Source of the DNA: Faecalibacterium gallinarum
GTDB lineage: Bacteria; Bacillota; Clostridia; Oscillospirales; Ruminococcaceae
Direction of reading: 5' to 3'
Length of the DNA stretch: 64,000 nt
Assembly (NCBI RefSeq): GCF_022180365.1
Contig: NZ_BQKV01000098.1
Span: 228,905 to 292,904 of the forward strand
Under the pieces are notes generated by a model, which made no database searches, was not told where the DNA came from, and saw only the letters and a program-made list of their open reading frames with translations. Positions 14,996-23,166 of this stretch are shown in pieces. Every line of letters begins with the position of its first letter. Position 1 is the stretch's first letter. The translations under genes were made by a program, and so were the position numbers.

Positions 14996-15661
14996 TTGAA
15001 ATATCGAGAAATTACCGAGGGAACTTTTCTCTCCCGCCCCAACCGATTTGTGGCTCGGGTGCGGATCGAGGGCAGGGAGGAGACCGTGCATGTAAAAAAC
15101 ACCGGCCGGTGCAAGGAGCTTTTGCTGCCCGGGGCAGCAGTGCGCCTGGAAACGGCAGACCAGCCGGCCCGCAAGACAAAATACGACCTGGTGGCGGTCC
15201 ATAAACCGGGCCTTGGCTGGGTCAACCTGGACAGCCAGGCCCCCAATAAGGTGGTGGGGGAATGGCTCAAAACCCAGGGCTTCGACCGCATCCAGCCGGA
15301 GTTCCCCTATGGAAACTCTCGGATTGACTTCGCCATGGAAAAGGCGGGCCAGCCCTACCTGTTGGAGGTTAAGGGCTGTACCCTGGAAATCAATGGTGTG
15401 GGCTATTTTCCCGACGCCCCCACCCAGCGAGGGGTCAAGCATCTGCGGGAGCTGATTTGGGCCCAGCAGGCAGGTTATCAATGCGGGGTGGCCTTTGTGG
15501 TCCAGATGGAAGGGGTCACCGAGGTTCGCCCCAATCTGGCCACTCAGCCGGAATTCGGCCGGGCCTGGGCCGAGGCAAAGGCCGCCGGGGTGAAAATCTT
15601 CTTTTTGCTTTGCCGGGTGGGACGGAATTCTCTGGAAATCGTGGACCAGAGAGAGGGCTGA
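14996..15661 (+). CDS. sfsA: SfsA family DNA/RNA nuclease
   Basis: 221 residues, the family length. It starts at TTG 14996 with AAAGGA upstream; no ATG fits the conserved N-terminus MKYREITEGTFLSRPNRFVA. An OB-like N-terminal part is followed by a PD-(D/E)xK-like nuclease core containing SRIDFAME and LLEVKGCTL (about 100-128), which holds the acidic and lysine residues of the active site. The protein was first named for sugar fermentation stimulation in E. coli and later found to be a nuclease. It lies between the polymerase unit and a UvrA-like gene, so a DNA-maintenance role is natural here. Confidence 0.92.
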   Translation: MKYREITEGTFLSRPNRFVARVRIEGREETVHVKNTGRCKELLLPGAAVRLETADQPARKTKYDLVAVHKPGLGWVNLDSQAPNKVVGEWLKTQGFDRIQPEFPYGNSRIDFAMEKAGQPYLLEVKGCTLEINGVGYFPDAPTQRGVKHLRELIWAQQAGYQCGVAFVVQMEGVTEVRPNLATQPEFGRAWAEAKAAGVKIFFLLCRVGRNSLEIVDQREG

Positions 15662-15714
15662 CCCCCTGCAAAATGCCGATAAAATCATCCAAAGAAGGAA
15701 ACGGAGGGCAGAGA

Positions 15715-18222
15715 ATGGCGGACCATATCGAAATCCGCGGCGCGCGGGTGCATAATCTGAAAAACATTGACCTGGATCTCCCCTTGGGGAAACTGGTGGG
15801 GATCGCGGGGGTCTCCGGCTCGGGAAAATCCTCCCTGGCGCTGGGGATTCTGTACGCCGAGGGTTCCCGCCGGTATCTGGAGGCCCTCTCCGCCTACACC
15901 CGCCGGCGGCTGACCCAGGCGGCAGAGGCGAATGTGGACCGGGTGGAGTATATCCCGGCGGCCCTGGCTCTCCACCAGCGGCCCGCCGTCCCTGGGATCC
16001 GCAGTACCTTTGGCACCTCCACCGAGCTGCTGAACCCGCTTCGGCTGATGTTCTCCCGGCTGGGGAGTCACCGCTGCCCCAACGGGCACCTGACCCCGCC
16101 CTCCATGAACAACGCGGCGGGCAAACCCCTGGTCTGCCCGGAGTGCGGCGCGTCCTTTGAGGGGCCCAGCGCCGAGAGCTTTTCCTTTAACAGCGAGGGG
16201 GCCTGCGAAACCTGCGGCGGCACCGGGGTGGTGCGGGCCGTGGATGAAACTACCCTGGTGCCGGACGAGTCCCTGACCATCGACCAGGGGGCAGTGGCCC
16301 CCTGGAACTCTCTGATGTGGTCCCTGATGACCGATGTCTGTCGGGCCATGGGGGTCCGCACCGACGTGCCTTTCTCCCAGCTGACAGAGGCCGAGCGGGA
16401 GATCGTCTTTCACGGGCCCGCCGAAAAGAAGCATATCTTCTACCGGCCCAAGAATGGCGCCTCGGCAGGGGAGCTGGATTTTACCTATTTCAACGCCGTC
16501 TATACGGTGGAAAATGCCCTGGCCAAGGTGAAGGACGACAAGGGCATGAAACGGGTGGAGCGATTCTTGAAGCAGTCTCCCTGCCCGGACTGCGGAGGCA
16601 CCCGGCTGAACGACCGGGCCCGGTCTACGCTGCTCTGCGGGAAAACCCTGGCCGAGGTTACCGCCATGACCCTGGACGAGCTGATCCCTTGGGTAGAGGC
16701 GGTGCCTGCGGCGATGCCGGAGCCTATGCGGGAGATGGCAGCCAGCATCTGCGGCCAGTTCCTCCACACCGCCGGGCGGCTGATGGATCTGGGGCTGGGG
16801 TACCTGTCCCTGGACCGTGCGGGGGCCACCCTCTCCACCGGCGAGCGGCAGCGGGTTCAGCTGGCCCGGGCCGTGCGCAGCCGGACCACCGGTATTCTCT
16901 ATGTGCTGGATGAACCCTCTATTGGACTGCATCCTTCCAATGTGGACGGTCTGCTGGGGGTGGTGGAGGATTTGCTGGCCCACGGCAACTCGGTGGTTCT
17001 GGTGGACCATGATGTGCGGGTGCTGAAAGCTGCCGACTGGATTGTCGAAATGGGGCCGGGGGCAGGGGAATACGGCGGCCGTGTGCTGGCCCAAGGAACG
17101 GTGGAACAGGTGAGTCGGACCCCGGGCTCCCTGATCGCCGGATTCCTGGCAGGCAGAGAACAGATCATCACCCGGCCCCAAGCAGATGCCGGGACGCTGT
17201 TTCAACAGGGGCGGATTTCCCTCTCCACCCGGCCGCTGCACACCGTTCAGGCGCTGGATCTTTCGCTGCCGAAAGGGCGGTTGGTGGCGGTGACCGGGGT
17301 ATCCGGCTCGGGTAAAACCACCCTGATCCTGGAAAGCCTCATCCCTGCCCTGAAAGCGAAAATCGCGGGGGCCCCGCTGCCTGCACACATTCGGAGCATA
17401 GAGGCCCCCGGGGTAGAGCGGATTGAACTCATCGACGCTACCCCCATAGGGGTGAATGTCCGTTCCACCGTGGCCACATACAGCGGGTTGTTGGATGAGC
17501 TGCGGCGGCTGTATGCCGCCTCCCCAGAGGCCCGGGAACAGGGCTATAAGGCGGGGGACTTCTCCTATAATACCGGTTCTCTCCGGTGCCCCGGGTGCGA
17601 CGGCACGGGCCAGATTACCCTGGACGTCCAGTTTTTGCCGGATGTAGAGATTGTCTGCCCCGACTGCGGCGGCTGCCGCTATGGCAAACCGGCCCGGAAG
17701 ATCCGCTGGTACCCCCAAAAAGGCGGAGAAGGGGAGGCGGGAATCTCCCTGCCGGAACTGATGGGAATGACCGTGAAACAAGCCCTGGAACGGCTGGCGG
17801 GCGCCAAAAAGGCGGCCGAAAAGCTGCGGGTTCTGGACAGCCTGGGCCTCGGGTATCTGACCCTGGGGGAGGCTACCCCCGCCCTCTCCGGCGGCGAGGC
17901 CCAGCGGCTCAAACTGGCAGCCGAGATGGGCCGGGCCCAGGATAATGCGGTTTTTATATTTGACGAGCCCACCATCGGCCTCCATCCACTGGATGTGCGG
18001 GTGCTTTTGGAAGTGTTCCAGCGGCTGATCGCGGCCGGGGCCACTGTGGTGGTCATCGAGCACGACCTGGATATGATCGCAAACGCCGATTATGTGGTGG
18101 ATATGGGCCCCGGCGGAGGCAAGGCCGGCGGCCGAATTGTGGCGGCGGGCACTCCCGCCCAGGTGGCAGAGAACCCCGCCAGTCTCACCGGCGCCTATCT
18201 GAAAGAGTATCTGAGGGACTAA
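15715..18222 (+). CDS. UvrA-like ABC ATPase lacking the UvrB-binding domain (UvrA2 type)
   Basis: 835 residues from the ATG at 15715 (GGAGGG upstream); earlier in-frame starts at 15457 and 15673 have no ribosome site or overlap sfsA. It has two ABC modules with Walker A motifs GVSGSGKS (32-39) and, near residue 530, GVSGSGKT, the signatures LSTGERQR and LSGGEAQR, and zinc-finger cysteines (CPEC...CETCGG and CPGC...CPDCGG). Compared with UvrA (about 940 residues), the stretch between the first Walker A and the first zinc finger is about 100 residues shorter, where UvrB binds. Such paralogues have been linked to drug or DNA-adduct tolerance. A housekeeping UvrA elsewhere is expected. Confidence 0.9.
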   Translation: MADHIEIRGARVHNLKNIDLDLPLGKLVGIAGVSGSGKSSLALGILYAEGSRRYLEALSAYTRRRLTQAAEANVDRVEYIPAALALHQRPAVPGIRSTFGTSTELLNPLRLMFSRLGSHRCPNGHLTPPSMNNAAGKPLVCPECGASFEGPSAESFSFNSEGACETCGGTGVVRAVDETTLVPDESLTIDQGAVAPWNSLMWSLMTDVCRAMGVRTDVPFSQLTEAEREIVFHGPAEKKHIFYRPKNGASAGELDFTYFNAVYTVENALAKVKDDKGMKRVERFLKQSPCPDCGGTRLNDRARSTLLCGKTLAEVTAMTLDELIPWVEAVPAAMPEPMREMAASICGQFLHTAGRLMDLGLGYLSLDRAGATLSTGERQRVQLARAVRSRTTGILYVLDEPSIGLHPSNVDGLLGVVEDLLAHGNSVVLVDHDVRVLKAADWIVEMGPGAGEYGGRVLAQGTVEQVSRTPGSLIAGFLAGREQIITRPQADAGTLFQQGRISLSTRPLHTVQALDLSLPKGRLVAVTGVSGSGKTTLILESLIPALKAKIAGAPLPAHIRSIEAPGVERIELIDATPIGVNVRSTVATYSGLLDELRRLYAASPEAREQGYKAGDFSYNTGSLRCPGCDGTGQITLDVQFLPDVEIVCPDCGGCRYGKPARKIRWYPQKGGEGEAGISLPELMGMTVKQALERLAGAKKAAEKLRVLDSLGLGYLTLGEATPALSGGEAQRLKLAAEMGRAQDNAVFIFDEPTIGLHPLDVRVLLEVFQRLIAAGATVVVIEHDLDMIANADYVVDMGPGGGKAGGRIVAAGTPAQVAENPASLTGAYLKEYLRD

Positions 18223-18274
18223 CCACCCTTTGCCGGGACTGCCGCTCCGGGCAGACCTTTTACACATAAAATTC

Positions 18275-18310
18275 ACAGCCTCCAGCGGGTTCTCCGCCGG
18301 GGGCTGTTTT
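18275..18310 (+). terminator. Terminator downstream of the UvrA-like gene
   Basis: CAGCCTCCAGC pairs with GCCGGGGGCTG, followed by TTTT. It ends the polymerase-SfsA-UvrA2 stretch before the promoter of the next gene. Confidence 0.75.
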
Positions 18311-18407
18311 ATGTTGAGACGTTGATTTTTGGCTTTCAATTTATAAGCACTTGGAGAGCTTTGTGATACTATACAAAAGATAATCCTGCAATTTGACATA
18401 TAATCCA

Positions 18408-18436
18408 TTGAAAAATAGCGAAAATCACTTTATACT
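18408..18436 (+). promoter_or_regulatory. Promoter of the exported 5'-nucleotidase-like gene
   Basis: TTGAAA (18408-18413), a 17-base spacer and TATACT (18431-18436), 62 bases before the start codon. Confidence 0.65.
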
Positions 18437-18497
18437 GATGGAAAAGTCCGACTTTCCCTGGAAGCCACTCAAACGTACTTCAGAAAGCGAGGCAATT

Positions 18498-20303
18498 ATG
18501 AAAGAAAACATGATCTCCCGGCGTACCTTCATGCGTGCCGCAGGCGTTACAGCTGCCGCCGCAACCATCACCGGCATGGCGCCGTCGGCGTCGGCCTGCT
18601 TCTGGCCTTTTACAATGGATTTGCAGATCCTGGCCACCAGCGACACCCACGGCAAATTTGTCCCCTGGGATTATGCGGCTAACAAGGCAGAGGCCAGCGG
18701 CAGCGTTGCCCAGCAGGCCACCGCCATCCAGCAGCGCCGCACCGCCGACACCCTGGTGATCGATGCGGGAGATACCATTCAGGGCAACTCCGCCCAGCTG
18801 TTCCTTGAAGACGACCTTCACCCCATGATGGCCGCCATGAATGCCATTGGATACGACGTCTGGGTGCCGGGCAACCATGAGTACAACTACGGCATGGATA
18901 CTCTGAAAAAGGTCATGTCCCAGCAGAAGGCAAAGGTTCTGACCGGCAACGTCTACGGCCCGGATGGAGCAGCCCTGGCCGATGGGTATACGATTATCAA
19001 GAAAAAGGACGTCCGGATCGGATTGATCGGCATGGTTACCCCCAACATTACCCGGTGGGACGCGGTGAACCTGAGGGGCTGGACGGTCACCAACCCGGTG
19101 GATGAGTGCCGCAAGATCGTGGATCAGATCAAGGACCAGGTGGATGTCCTGATCGGCGTGGTGCATATGGACACCGAAAACGAGTACGGCGTCCAGGGCT
19201 CGGGCGCCAGAGACCTGGCCAATGCCTGCCCCGAGTTTGATGTGATTATTGCGGCCCACGGCCACAAGGAGATCCCCGGCGAGGAGATCAACGGTGTTCT
19301 GGTGATCGAGAACAAGAGCAACGGCGCCACCCTGTCCGAGATCCATCTGAACCTTCAGCGCCAGTGGAATGGCAGCTGGAAGGTGACCGGCCGCAGCTCC
19401 GAGAGCCTGCAAATCAAGGAGTTCGAGGCAGATCCCGCTCTGGTGTCCTTGTTGGCCCCCTACGACGAGCGGGCCAAGGCCGACGCGGTGATCCCCATCG
19501 GTGAGCTGCGGGGCGGCAACATGGCACCCGAAAACGAGATTGTGAACATTCCCTCGGCTATGGTGCAGGATACCGCCCTGTTGGATTTCATCAACGAGGT
19601 GCAGATGTACTATACCGGCGCCCAGGTGTCTGCTACCGCACTGACCTCCATGACCGGCCAGATGCAGGAGGGCGTCATCCGCAAGTGCGACCTGACCAGC
19701 ATCTATACCTACGAGAATACCCTGTACAAGCTCCAGATGAACGGCGCCCAGCTGCGGGATTATATGGAGTGGTCGGCGGCCTTCTTCAAGACCTGGCAGC
19801 CGGGGGATGTGACCATCGCCTTTGACCCCTCCACTCGGTACTACCTGTACGATGCGTTTGAGGGCGTCAACTACGAGCTGGATATTTCGGAGGAGCCAGG
19901 CAACCGGATCAAGAACCTGACCTGGCCCGACGGCCGGCCGGTGCAGGATAACGACAGCTTTGTAATTGCGGTGAACAACTACCGCGCCACCACCCAGCTG
20001 CTGATGGCGGCGGATATCTTCGCCCCGGGCGACGAGATGCCCCAGCTGCTGGAAATGGACGTCCGCGGCGACGTGGGCGGCATCCGGGAGCTGCTGGGCG
20101 AGTACATCCGGACCGTTAAGGGCGGTGTGATTGAGCCGAGAGTCAACCAGAACTGGAGGATCATCGGCAACAACTGGAACCCGGCCAGCCATGACAAGGC
20201 GGTGGCTCTGCTCCGGGAGGGCAAACTGACCCTTTCGGAAAATCAGGATACCCGCACCCTTCCCTCCACGGTCATTACCGAGGCCGATCTGGCGGCCTTT
20301 TGA
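18498..20303 (+). CDS. Tat-exported bifunctional metallophosphatase / 5'-nucleotidase family protein
   Basis: 601 residues from ATG 18498 (GAGG upstream). The signal SRRTFMRAAG at residues 7-16 is twin-arginine with a hydrophobic Ala-rich stretch and no clear lipobox. The catalytic metallophosphatase domain begins at ILATSDTHGKF and includes GNHEYNYG and HGHKEIPG, the metal ligands of the UshA/CpdB family. The C-terminal 5'-nucleotidase domain (about 370-560) supplies nucleotide binding. It probably hydrolyses extracellular nucleotides or 2',3'-cyclic nucleotides to scavenge phosphate and nucleosides. It is a single-gene unit with its own promoter and terminator. Confidence 0.88.
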   Translation: MKENMISRRTFMRAAGVTAAAATITGMAPSASACFWPFTMDLQILATSDTHGKFVPWDYAANKAEASGSVAQQATAIQQRRTADTLVIDAGDTIQGNSAQLFLEDDLHPMMAAMNAIGYDVWVPGNHEYNYGMDTLKKVMSQQKAKVLTGNVYGPDGAALADGYTIIKKKDVRIGLIGMVTPNITRWDAVNLRGWTVTNPVDECRKIVDQIKDQVDVLIGVVHMDTENEYGVQGSGARDLANACPEFDVIIAAHGHKEIPGEEINGVLVIENKSNGATLSEIHLNLQRQWNGSWKVTGRSSESLQIKEFEADPALVSLLAPYDERAKADAVIPIGELRGGNMAPENEIVNIPSAMVQDTALLDFINEVQMYYTGAQVSATALTSMTGQMQEGVIRKCDLTSIYTYENTLYKLQMNGAQLRDYMEWSAAFFKTWQPGDVTIAFDPSTRYYLYDAFEGVNYELDISEEPGNRIKNLTWPDGRPVQDNDSFVIAVNNYRATTQLLMAADIFAPGDEMPQLLEMDVRGDVGGIRELLGEYIRTVKGGVIEPRVNQNWRIIGNNWNPASHDKAVALLREGKLTLSENQDTRTLPSTVITEADLAAF

Positions 20304-20351
20304 TTCTCTCTATGGCTCCTAAACATTTGACGAAACTCACCCAATAAAAAG

Positions 20352-20392
20352 ACTGGCCTGGCAATGCAAACGCAAAGCCGGGCCAGTTTTTT
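20352..20392. terminator. Terminator, usable on both strands
   Basis: ACTGGCCTGGC pairs with GCCGGGCCAGT and is followed by a T-run on the plus strand, with AAAAA before it. It ends the nucleotidase transcript and could also end a minus-strand transcript across the small membrane ORF. Confidence 0.8.
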
Positions 20393-20561
20393 AAGTGGTT
20401 TCCCGCCATGGGTCGCCTTCAAGCTGAATGAATTGCTGCTCAATCTGAAAAGCGCTGTCCAGCTGGCGATAGAGGATCAGCTCGCAGACCAGGAGAATGA
20501 ACCAGAGCCCTATGAAAGGCACCAGGAATAGCGTCCAGGGGGCGAACAGGAGGTAAAGCAT
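20391..20561 (-). CDS. Possible small membrane protein or remnant, 56 residues
   Basis: A short minus-strand reading frame starts MLYLLFAPWTLFLVPFIG, continues with a second hydrophobic run ending in a glutamate/glutamine-rich tail, and stops at TAA (20393-20391). The sharp change from about 30 hydrophobic residues to a polar tail is what a small membrane protein would show. A GGAG lies upstream but too far (about 17 bases) for a good ribosome site. Its start sits at the junction with a broken sugar-kinase gene, so it may be the C-terminal leftover of a longer membrane protein. Function unknown. Confidence 0.35.
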   Translation of the reverse strand: MLYLLFAPWTLFLVPFIGLWFILLVCELILYRQLDSAFQIEQQFIQLEGDPWRETT

Positions 20562-20833
20562 ATGCTTTCTATGGGGATCTCCATACCTTCCAGCCCGGGT
20601 GTACCCTGGGCGGCGTCATTGAAACCACCGGGGCGGGGGACACCTTCTGCGCCAGCGTTCTGAACTTTATACTGGAACACGGCCTGGACGGGCTGACCAC
20701 CCGGGATTTGGACCAGATGCTTCGGTTTGCCAACACGGCGGCCTATCTGGTTACCACCAAAAAGGGCGCCATTCGCTCCATGCCCAGCCGTGAGACGGTG
20801 GAAGAAACCATGCGCAGAGCGGCCGGAATTTAA
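20549..20833 (+). pseudogene. C-terminal fragment of a PfkB/ribokinase-family sugar kinase
   Basis: The plus frame reads through ETTGAGDTFCASVLNFILE, the anion-hole and catalytic-Asp motif near the C-terminus of PfkB-family kinases, and on to a normal end at TAA 20831-20833. Only about 90 residues are present against about 300 in a whole enzyme, and a stop codon at 20513 closes the frame upstream. There is no start codon with a ribosome site. The first two thirds have been lost by deletion or rearrangement, with the break around 20545-20560. The fragment points to a sugar gene once lying here. Confidence 0.8.
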
Positions 20834-20846
20834 TAAAAACAGATGG

Positions 20847-20889
20847 AAACCGGCAGGAACTCTCATAGAGGGCTCCTGCCGGTTTTCTT
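20847..20889. terminator. Bidirectional terminator
   Basis: AAACCGGCAGGA pairs with TCCTGCCGGTTT around a 15-base loop, with T-rich sequence after it. It lies between the sugar-kinase remnant and the histidine kinase gene that ends at 20959 on the other strand. Confidence 0.8.
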
Positions 20890-20958
20890 TTGATGCTGTG
20901 ATTTCACGGCGCCGGATCCGTTTCGGAATCGGACGTCATTTTTATTTGGGTGGGATGC

Positions 20959-22218
20959 TTACAGCACCAGCCGCAGCCGGAACCAGCCGTCTTGCTGGTT
21001 GAACTGGCAGACAGCCCCGGTTTTGCAGCAGAAGGAGGAGATGGACTGTACTCCCAGGCCGTGCCCCTCCCTTTGGGTCGTTGGCAGGCCGTCGCTGTCA
21101 AAGGAGATGCTGCCGGTGTATGGGTTCGAAAGTTCCAGCATAATGCTGGGGGTTCCCACCATCTTGCAGCGAATCGCCCGCTTCTCCTGGGGCAAGGCCA
21201 GATTGGCATGGATGGCGTTTTCCAGAGCGTTGGCCAGGACAATGGCCAGCTCGCCCTCCTTCACCGGAAGGGTGTCGGGCAAAGAGATCTTCGCCTCCAC
21301 CGGGATCCCCTGGCTTTCAGCCTGGGCAAAGTAAGAGGCAAAGACGGCGTCCAGCACCGGCGGGCGGCACCAGCGGATTTCCTTGTGCTCGTCCAGCCGT
21401 TTTTGCGCCGCGTCCAGAAAATCCAGAGCAGCGTCCTGATCCCCGCGGGCCACCAGTTCGGTGACAGCCTGGAGCCGGTGGCGCAGGTTGTGGCGCTCTG
21501 TGCGGATTACATTCTCGGCGGCTTTCACTGCCTCCATTCTGCTTTGCAGGGCAGACAGCTGCAATGCGGAGAGCTGTGCGCTGTGCCGGGTTTCCATTTC
21601 CCGCTGAATGCTAGAAAAGAGGAACATCAAGATGGAATAAAACCCCACCATTAATAAAGAAATGGCAGGTTTCAGGATGGTACTGGTCCGTGTGAGCCCA
21701 ACATAGCCGGGGATCAGATAAATGATAATGACATAGTATACGGCCATGACCAGGCATATGAGCACCCAACCCTGACGCAGTTCCATCAGTGTCTTGAGAA
21801 ACAACGGCCGAAGAAAGCGGACCAAAAACCAGATCACTCCGGCACTGAGGACCGCGTAGGACAATAGAAGCACCCAAAACCGGCTGCCGGAGAAATAGTA
21901 GATTGATCCGGACCCGTGCTGAATCAGCGCACAGAACAAGATCGCGGAGAGAAGCTGAAATACCAGCCGCCATCCCCGGAAACGGCTTAGGGCGAGGCAA
22001 AGCAGCAGGCTGGGAGCATGGACGATCAGGGAATAATATCGGAGGGTGGTCTCTGGGCCGAAGACCCGATAGAATGCGGCGACCCCGGCCATAACCAGAA
22101 CAATGGCGCTGCAGACGGTTAGCACCGTGCGCCGCGGGGAATACCGGCTGTCCAGAAATAATAACACCATGGTCATACCCAACGCCGTCAGGTACTCCAT
22201 CATAAATAATTCTACCAT
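20959..22218 (-). CDS. GHKL-type sensor histidine kinase (AgrC-like)
   Basis: 419 residues. The first half holds about six membrane spans (1-210) with no large outer domain. The kinase core then has an H-box RTERHNLRHRLQ (about 240-252), an N-box NALENAIHAN and a G-box GHGLGVQSI, typical of the AgrC/ComD group that senses peptides through membrane helices. It overlaps its response regulator gene by seven bases. No AgrB- or AgrD-like peptide gene lies beside it, so the signal is unknown. Confidence 0.85.
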   Translation of the reverse strand: MVELFMMEYLTALGMTMVLLFLDSRYSPRRTVLTVCSAIVLVMAGVAAFYRVFGPETTLRYYSLIVHAPSLLLCLALSRFRGWRLVFQLLSAILFCALIQHGSGSIYYFSGSRFWVLLLSYAVLSAGVIWFLVRFLRPLFLKTLMELRQGWVLICLVMAVYYVIIIYLIPGYVGLTRTSTILKPAISLLMVGFYSILMFLFSSIQREMETRHSAQLSALQLSALQSRMEAVKAAENVIRTERHNLRHRLQAVTELVARGDQDAALDFLDAAQKRLDEHKEIRWCRPPVLDAVFASYFAQAESQGIPVEAKISLPDTLPVKEGELAIVLANALENAIHANLALPQEKRAIRCKMVGTPSIMLELSNPYTGSISFDSDGLPTTQREGHGLGVQSISSFCCKTGAVCQFNQQDGWFRLRLVL

Positions 22219-22952
22219 TTACCGTTTTCCTCCAGCCAGTAGCCACCCCAGGCTTTTTTAAACTCGGCAGCTGCGGTCCGGGGCAGCATAACGGTTTGGC
22301 CGTCATCCAGCAGGGCCGCTTGGCCGTTCACCCCAGATACATGCTGAAAATTCAGCACATAACTGGCCCCGCACAGATAAAAACGCTGATCGGCCAGCAG
22401 GAGCGCCGCCGCCTCCCGAAGAGAGCCCCGGATACTTTGGGAGTCTACGGTGGCGTCGGTACAATAATAACGAACACAGCGCCCCACTCGTTCCACATAC
22501 CGGATGCGCTCCAGCAAAAGACGCCGGGGCCCCGCCGCTGTGTTTACCACGACGGCGCTGGTTCTCCGCCGGCTCAGCTTTTCCACTGCGCCGTCCAATA
22601 CCTGAAAGAGCTTGGCCTCCTCTACCGGTTTGAGCAGATAAAAAAAGGCCCGGACGTCATAGCTGTCGGCGGCAAAGTCGTTGGAATTGGTGAGATAGAC
22701 AATCTCACCGCCCTCCCCCAGCGCCCGTAGAAGCCGCCCGGTCTCAATTCCGTTCAGCTCCGGCATCAGGATATCCAGGATGTACAGGTCAAAACCTCCG
22801 TCGTTCTCCGCCCGGGCCAGCAGTTCTCCGCCGCTTTGGAAACACTCCACCTGTCCGTTCAGACGGGGGCGGACCCTGAGATAGGCCGCCAGCAGCGCCG
22901 CAGTCTGATTCAGGTGTTTTTCTTCATCATCGCATAGGGCGATCCGGAGCAT
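22212..22952 (-). CDS. LytTR-family response regulator (AgrA-like)
   Basis: 246 residues from the ATG at 22952, preceded by AAAGGAGG; the longer upstream frame has no ribosome site. The receiver domain (1-125) has the acidic pocket DDE near residue 9 and the phosphoacceptor Asp60 in LYILDILMPELNG. The C-terminal LytTR DNA-binding domain (about 145-240) follows. It forms a two-component pair with the overlapping histidine kinase gene. Targets are not evident; the divergent GGDEF gene shares the promoter region and is one candidate. Confidence 0.88.
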   Translation of the reverse strand: MLRIALCDDEEKHLNQTAALLAAYLRVRPRLNGQVECFQSGGELLARAENDGGFDLYILDILMPELNGIETGRLLRALGEGGEIVYLTNSNDFAADSYDVRAFFYLLKPVEEAKLFQVLDGAVEKLSRRRTSAVVVNTAAGPRRLLLERIRYVERVGRCVRYYCTDATVDSQSIRGSLREAAALLLADQRFYLCGASYVLNFQHVSGVNGQAALLDDGQTVMLPRTAAAEFKKAWGGYWLEENGKW

Positions 22953-23166
22953 AGCCAGCCTCCTTTTCTCGGCAGAATGCAAATTCTGCGCACGGAACAT
23001 CGGATTTGAAACAACGGCTTTCCAATATCGTTTGGGTCGATAAAATGAAAATAGCATGGAAGCAAAAAATCGTCAAGAGGGGCTTTCGACTGCGGGGTCC
23101 GGCTTTCATAGTATAAAAACAGGGCGACATTTTGGAGTTCAGCCTGTTTTAATAAAGGGTGTTTTT

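Noticed and set aside
15685..18408. 907-residue minus-strand open frame opposite the UvrA-like gene
   Set aside because: Antisense shadow; Gly/His/Gln-rich with no domain, while the plus strand has two complete ABC modules.
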